From Candidatus Poribacteria bacterium (GTDB lineage Bacteria > Abyssobacteria > SURF-5), in assembly GCA_016215705.1 (NCBI GenBank), contig JACRIR010000128.1, forward strand, positions 1 through 7,693: 7,693 bases of DNA, read 5' to 3'. The position numbers and the translations under genes are program-made. The notes under the pieces were generated by a model. It had not been told where the DNA came from and made no database searches. It saw only the letters and a list, made by a program, of their open reading frames with translations. Shown here piece after piece: positions 5,771-7,693 of the stretch (its first letter is position 1; every line of letters starts with the position of its first letter).

Positions 5771-5812
5771 AGAAAGGGGAAAGGCGAAAGGAGCAAGGCG
5801 AAAGGGGAAAAA
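5771..5812. repeat. Purine-rich GGGAAAGGCGAAAGG repeat
   Basis: Runs of AAAGGGG, AAGGCG and AAAGG alternate on the plus strand just upstream of the glycoside hydrolase start. A 14-nt word, GAGCAAGGCGAAAG, at 5791-5804 recurs exactly at 3844-3857, directly before the FHA gene. A weaker relative lies at 3697-3722. Confidence 0.6.
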
Positions 5813-5819
5813 CCAAGAA

Positions 5820-5848
5820 GAGGTTACTTCGCTCCGATCGCAATGACT
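5820..5848 (-). repeat. Remnant of the GTCATTGCGA...GGAGCGAAG dispersed repeat
   Basis: On the minus strand the sequence reads GTCATTGCGATCGGAGCGAA and then GTAACCTC. It closely resembles the widespread CGTCATTGCGAGGAGCGAAG repeat seen in intergenic DNA of many bacteria. The match is from memory; this copy has diverged. Confidence 0.5.
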
Positions 5849-5883
5849 GACGATGATTGGCTTCTTCTCTTTTCATTAACCTT

Positions 5884-5911
5884 TTGCAGGCAGCCTGTTG
5901 CAAGCAGCCTG
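5884..5911. repeat. Tandem 14-mer, two copies
   Basis: TTGCAGGCAGCCTG (5884-5897) is followed directly by TTGCAAGCAGCCTG (5898-5911), one mismatch. The pair can also fold into an imperfect hairpin through GCAGGC and GCCTGC. Confidence 0.75.
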
Positions 5912-5938
5912 CCAGGAAGTCGGCAATCGTGTCGCTAA

Positions 5939-5971
5939 TTCGGGGACATCACTCCGAATAGTGTCCCCGAA
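5939..5971. repeat. Hairpin TTCGGGGACA...TGTCCCCGAA downstream of mqnC
   Basis: A perfect 10-bp stem (5939-5948 with 5962-5971) encloses a 13-nt loop. It lies 37 nt beyond the mqnC stop codon, so it could end or stabilise the mqnA-mqnC transcript, though no U-tract follows. The GGGGACA/TGTCCCC core is also typical of REP-type dispersed palindromes. No REP-associated transposase is in the window. Confidence 0.65.
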
Positions 5972-6008
5972 ATAGTGTGGCAATGCTTCTCTCTGCCCGA
6001 AAAGGCGT

Positions 6009-7091
6009 TCATGAGACTTGTTTCGCAGGTTCTATGAGATTGTAATAGCAATCTCTCTGACGCGGCTGAAAGTCGGCCTGCTCGATAATGGTTCTCATCT
6101 CCGACAGGCCTATCCTGAAACTGACTCCTGCCGCGCGAACGACATTTTCCTCTATCATTGTGCTGCCCAAATCATTCGCGCCGAAACGGAGGGCCACTTG
6201 CGCAATCTTTGCTCCCTGTGTCACCCATGATGCCTGGATGTTCGGGACGTTATCCAGAAACAAACGCGAGATGGCAAGCGTCTTCAGGTACTCGACGCCT
6301 CCAGCCGGCGTCCCGCCCAGTTGAGTGTTGAGAGGCTGGAAGGTCCATGGTATGAAGGCCGTGAAACCCCCCGTCGAATCCTGCAATTCCCTGATTCTTG
6401 CGAGATGTTCAACCCTGTCGGCGTATTTCTCGGCATGCGCAAACATCATCGTAGCGGTCGTTCGCATGCCGCTTTCATGAGCCGTTTTCATTACCTCGAG
6501 CCACTCTCCGGCCGTGCACTTGTTCGGGCTTATTTCGCGGCGCACGCTCTCGCATAATATTTCCGCGCCTCCGCCGGGAATCGTATCGAGTCCGGCCGAA
6601 TGAAGTCTCGATATCGTCTCGAGAACCGATATCCCGTCGAGGCGCGAGAAATGGAGTATTTCCGGCGGCGAAAAACCGTGGACATGGATATTGAACTCTC
6701 GCTTGATGAACCTCAACATATCGCTGTAAAACTGCAGGCGCAGGTCCGGATGGAGTCCACCCTGGAGGAGAATTTGTGTGCCGCCAAGCTCGACTGTCTC
6801 CTTGATCTTTTGTGAAAGCTCCCGCCGCGACAGAACGTAGGCATCTGAGGCGCCTGCCAGGCGATAGAAGGCGCAGAACTTGCACCCCGAAATACATATG
6901 TTTGTGTAGTTGATATTGCGATCGATGACGTATGTGACGATACCCTCCGGATGCAGCCGCTTACGAATCTCATCAGCGACCAAACCGATGGAGAGAACGT
7001 CGCTCGAGTGGAAAAGGGCCAAAGCCGCGTCGGGACTCATTCGGCGGCCTTCGAGGCATGAACGCAGAATACTAGCGGTAGTCAACGGCAA
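6009..7091 (-). CDS. mqnC: Cyclic dehypoxanthinyl futalosine synthase (radical SAM, menaquinone synthesis)
   Basis: This enzyme of the futalosine pathway cyclises dehypoxanthine futalosine by radical SAM chemistry on the way to menaquinone, in the cytoplasm. The 360-residue length is normal. The cluster motif is Cys66-x3-Cys70-x2-Cys73 in NICISGCKFCAFYR, with the Cys ligands for the 4Fe-4S cluster intact. Further family marks are LLQGGLHPDL (108-117), TIPGGGAEIL (170-179), ASWVTQG (287-293) and NDLGSTMIEENVVRAAG (306-322). The last separates MqnC from the paralogue MqnE, which also carries a CxxxCxxC cluster. The start is a TTG at 7089-7091, inside the end of mqnA (20-bp overlap), supported by GGGAGG 8 nt upstream. 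The overlap implies translational coupling with mqnA. A hairpin lies just beyond the stop. Identification is confident. Confidence 0.95.
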   Translation of the reverse strand: MPLTTASILRSCLEGRRMSPDAALALFHSSDVLSIGLVADEIRKRLHPEGIVTYVIDRNINYTNICISGCKFCAFYRLAGASDAYVLSRRELSQKIKETVELGGTQILLQGGLHPDLRLQFYSDMLRFIKREFNIHVHGFSPPEILHFSRLDGISVLETISRLHSAGLDTIPGGGAEILCESVRREISPNKCTAGEWLEVMKTAHESGMRTTATMMFAHAEKYADRVEHLARIRELQDSTGGFTAFIPWTFQPLNTQLGGTPAGGVEYLKTLAISRLFLDNVPNIQASWVTQGAKIAQVALRFGANDLGSTMIEENVVRAAGVSFRIGLSEMRTIIEQADFQPRQRDCYYNLIEPAKQVS

Positions 7092-7693
7092 TCTTCACGC
7101 CTCCCGGACAAAGTCCATCTTGAGCGGCGAATTCCTGAAATAAGCGGAGCGCCTCTATCTCACGCTCGCCAAGGTTGTATTTCATGATATCTTTAAGATA
7201 ATGTGCGCAGGTGTCAAGACTCAGACCCAGCTCTTCACCGGCCTCGGCCACTATTTCATCGAGCCGCGCCAAGCCTTCGTCTCGCGCTCTTGCGAGCTTT
7301 GACTGCAGACCCTTGAGTTCGACTCCCGCCCTGGCCACCCACATCGCATAAACGAATGGAAGACCGGTAAGCGTCTTCCATTCCTCGCCGAGATCGAACA
7401 CAAAGGCATCACGCCCGGAGCGGAATGTCATTGCAGGGTCGCCGATCAGGAGTATGGCGTCTGAAGTTATGCTGCTCAAGTCGGCTTCCGGCGAGCAGCT
7501 TGTGAATTCAGGCAAGGCTCCGAGCTTTCTTTTCAAGAGGATTTTCGCGAGGGTCACCGACGTCCGTGAGCTCCGGTCGAGGGCGACGGAACGGGCCTTC
7601 TCGATGGGCGTCTTTGAGAAAATGCGTACGCTCTCTACCGGGCCATCCGCCGAAATGGACATGCCCGGGACGATGCGGTAATCTCCGGCGCGA
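7072..7693 (-). CDS. mqnA: Chorismate dehydratase, N-terminus cut by window edge
   Basis: MqnA converts chorismate to 3-[(1-carboxyvinyl)oxy]benzoate, the first committed step of the futalosine menaquinone pathway. The 206 visible residues are the C-terminal part of a protein usually around 260-290 residues long. The frame stays open through the window end, reading YRIVPGMSISADGPVESV upstream of the first internal ATG (7662), so that ATG is not the true start. Family marks include GPVESVRIFSK, VALDRSSRTSVTLAKILL, a DAILLIGDPA segment, DLGEEWKTLTGLPFVYAMW, and a C-terminal helix with YLKDIMKYNLGEREIEALRLF. It ends with TAG at 7072-7074 and overlaps mqnC by 20 bp. The mqnA-mqnC order is a common arrangement. 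The other pathway genes (mqnB, mqnD, mqnE) are not in this window, and any promoter lies beyond the right edge. Confidence 0.93.
   Translation of the reverse strand, partial: RAGDYRIVPGMSISADGPVESVRIFSKTPIEKARSVALDRSSRTSVTLAKILLKRKLGALPEFTSCSPEADLSSITSDAILLIGDPAMTFRSGRDAFVFDLGEEWKTLTGLPFVYAMWVARAGVELKGLQSKLARARDEGLARLDEIVAEAGEELGLSLDTCAHYLKDIMKYNLGEREIEALRLFQEFAAQDGLCPGGVKIAVDYR
7100..7105 (-). promoter_or_regulatory. Ribosome binding site deciding the TTG start of mqnC
   Basis: GGGAGG on the minus strand lies 8 nt upstream of the TTG at 7089-7091 and inside the mqnA coding region. It supports the non-ATG start and the overlap of the two genes. Confidence 0.65.

Noticed and set aside
5755-6008. 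Promoter for the glycoside hydrolase gene
   Set aside because: The best pair I found on the minus strand (TTGCAA, 17 nt, GTTAAT) is poor and lies in the tandem 14-mer, so I do not list it.
6009-7091. Assignment as MqnE (aminofutalosine synthase) or a CofH-type enzyme
   Set aside because: The NDLGSTMIEENVV and ASWVTQG segments and the adjacent mqnA favour MqnC.
1-7693. CRISPR array, tRNA, rRNA or intact insertion sequence
   Set aside because: No regularly spaced repeats, no tRNA-like TPsiC/acceptor pattern and no transposase frame were seen; the repeats present are short and irregular.

Overview
The window is ordinary bacterial chromosome of moderate GC content, probably from an uncultivated or deep-branching Gram-negative-type bacterium. 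I infer this from futalosine-pathway menaquinone genes (mqnA, mqnC), a probable exported or lipid-anchored protein, a DUF1285 protein, and intergenic spacers filled with small decayed repeats. The sequence alone does not fix a phylum. There are no rRNA or tRNA genes, no CRISPR array, and no intact transposase or phage gene.

Layout. (1) Positions 1864 to 16, minus strand: three consecutive genes for predicted integral membrane proteins, the last with a DUF2752 domain. Spacing is tight (51 nt and 16 nt) and each start has a plausible ribosome binding site, so this looks like one operon. (2) Positions 1865-2320: the only long gene-free stretch. It holds a 111-bp inverted-repeat element with a GC-rich palindrome inside, a 7-bp triplicate repeat, and a back-to-back pair of sigma70-type promoters that would drive the membrane operon leftward and the next two genes rightward. 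(3) Positions 2321-3693, plus strand: a DUF1285 protein and an exported or lipid-anchored protein of unknown function. (4) Positions 3769-4370: a near-consensus sigma70 promoter and a single-domain FHA (phosphothreonine-binding) protein with a long charged tail. (5) Positions 5754 to 4459, minus strand: a family 1 glycoside hydrolase with both catalytic glutamates. (6) Positions 7693 to 6009, minus strand: mqnA (cut by the window edge) overlapping mqnC, two steps of menaquinone synthesis from chorismate.

The genes belong to separate modules: respiratory quinone synthesis, glycoside breakdown, a signalling adaptor, and an envelope or membrane group of unknown role. I do not see a convincing new multi-gene system. 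The parts most worth a second look are the uncharacterised membrane operon with its shared divergent promoter region, the TA-flanked MITE-like element in that operon's predicted leader, the spacer at 5755-6008 that holds four unrelated repeat types in about 200 bp, and a dispersed TTGGAT-type repeat that has apparently become coding sequence at the start of the DUF2752 gene.
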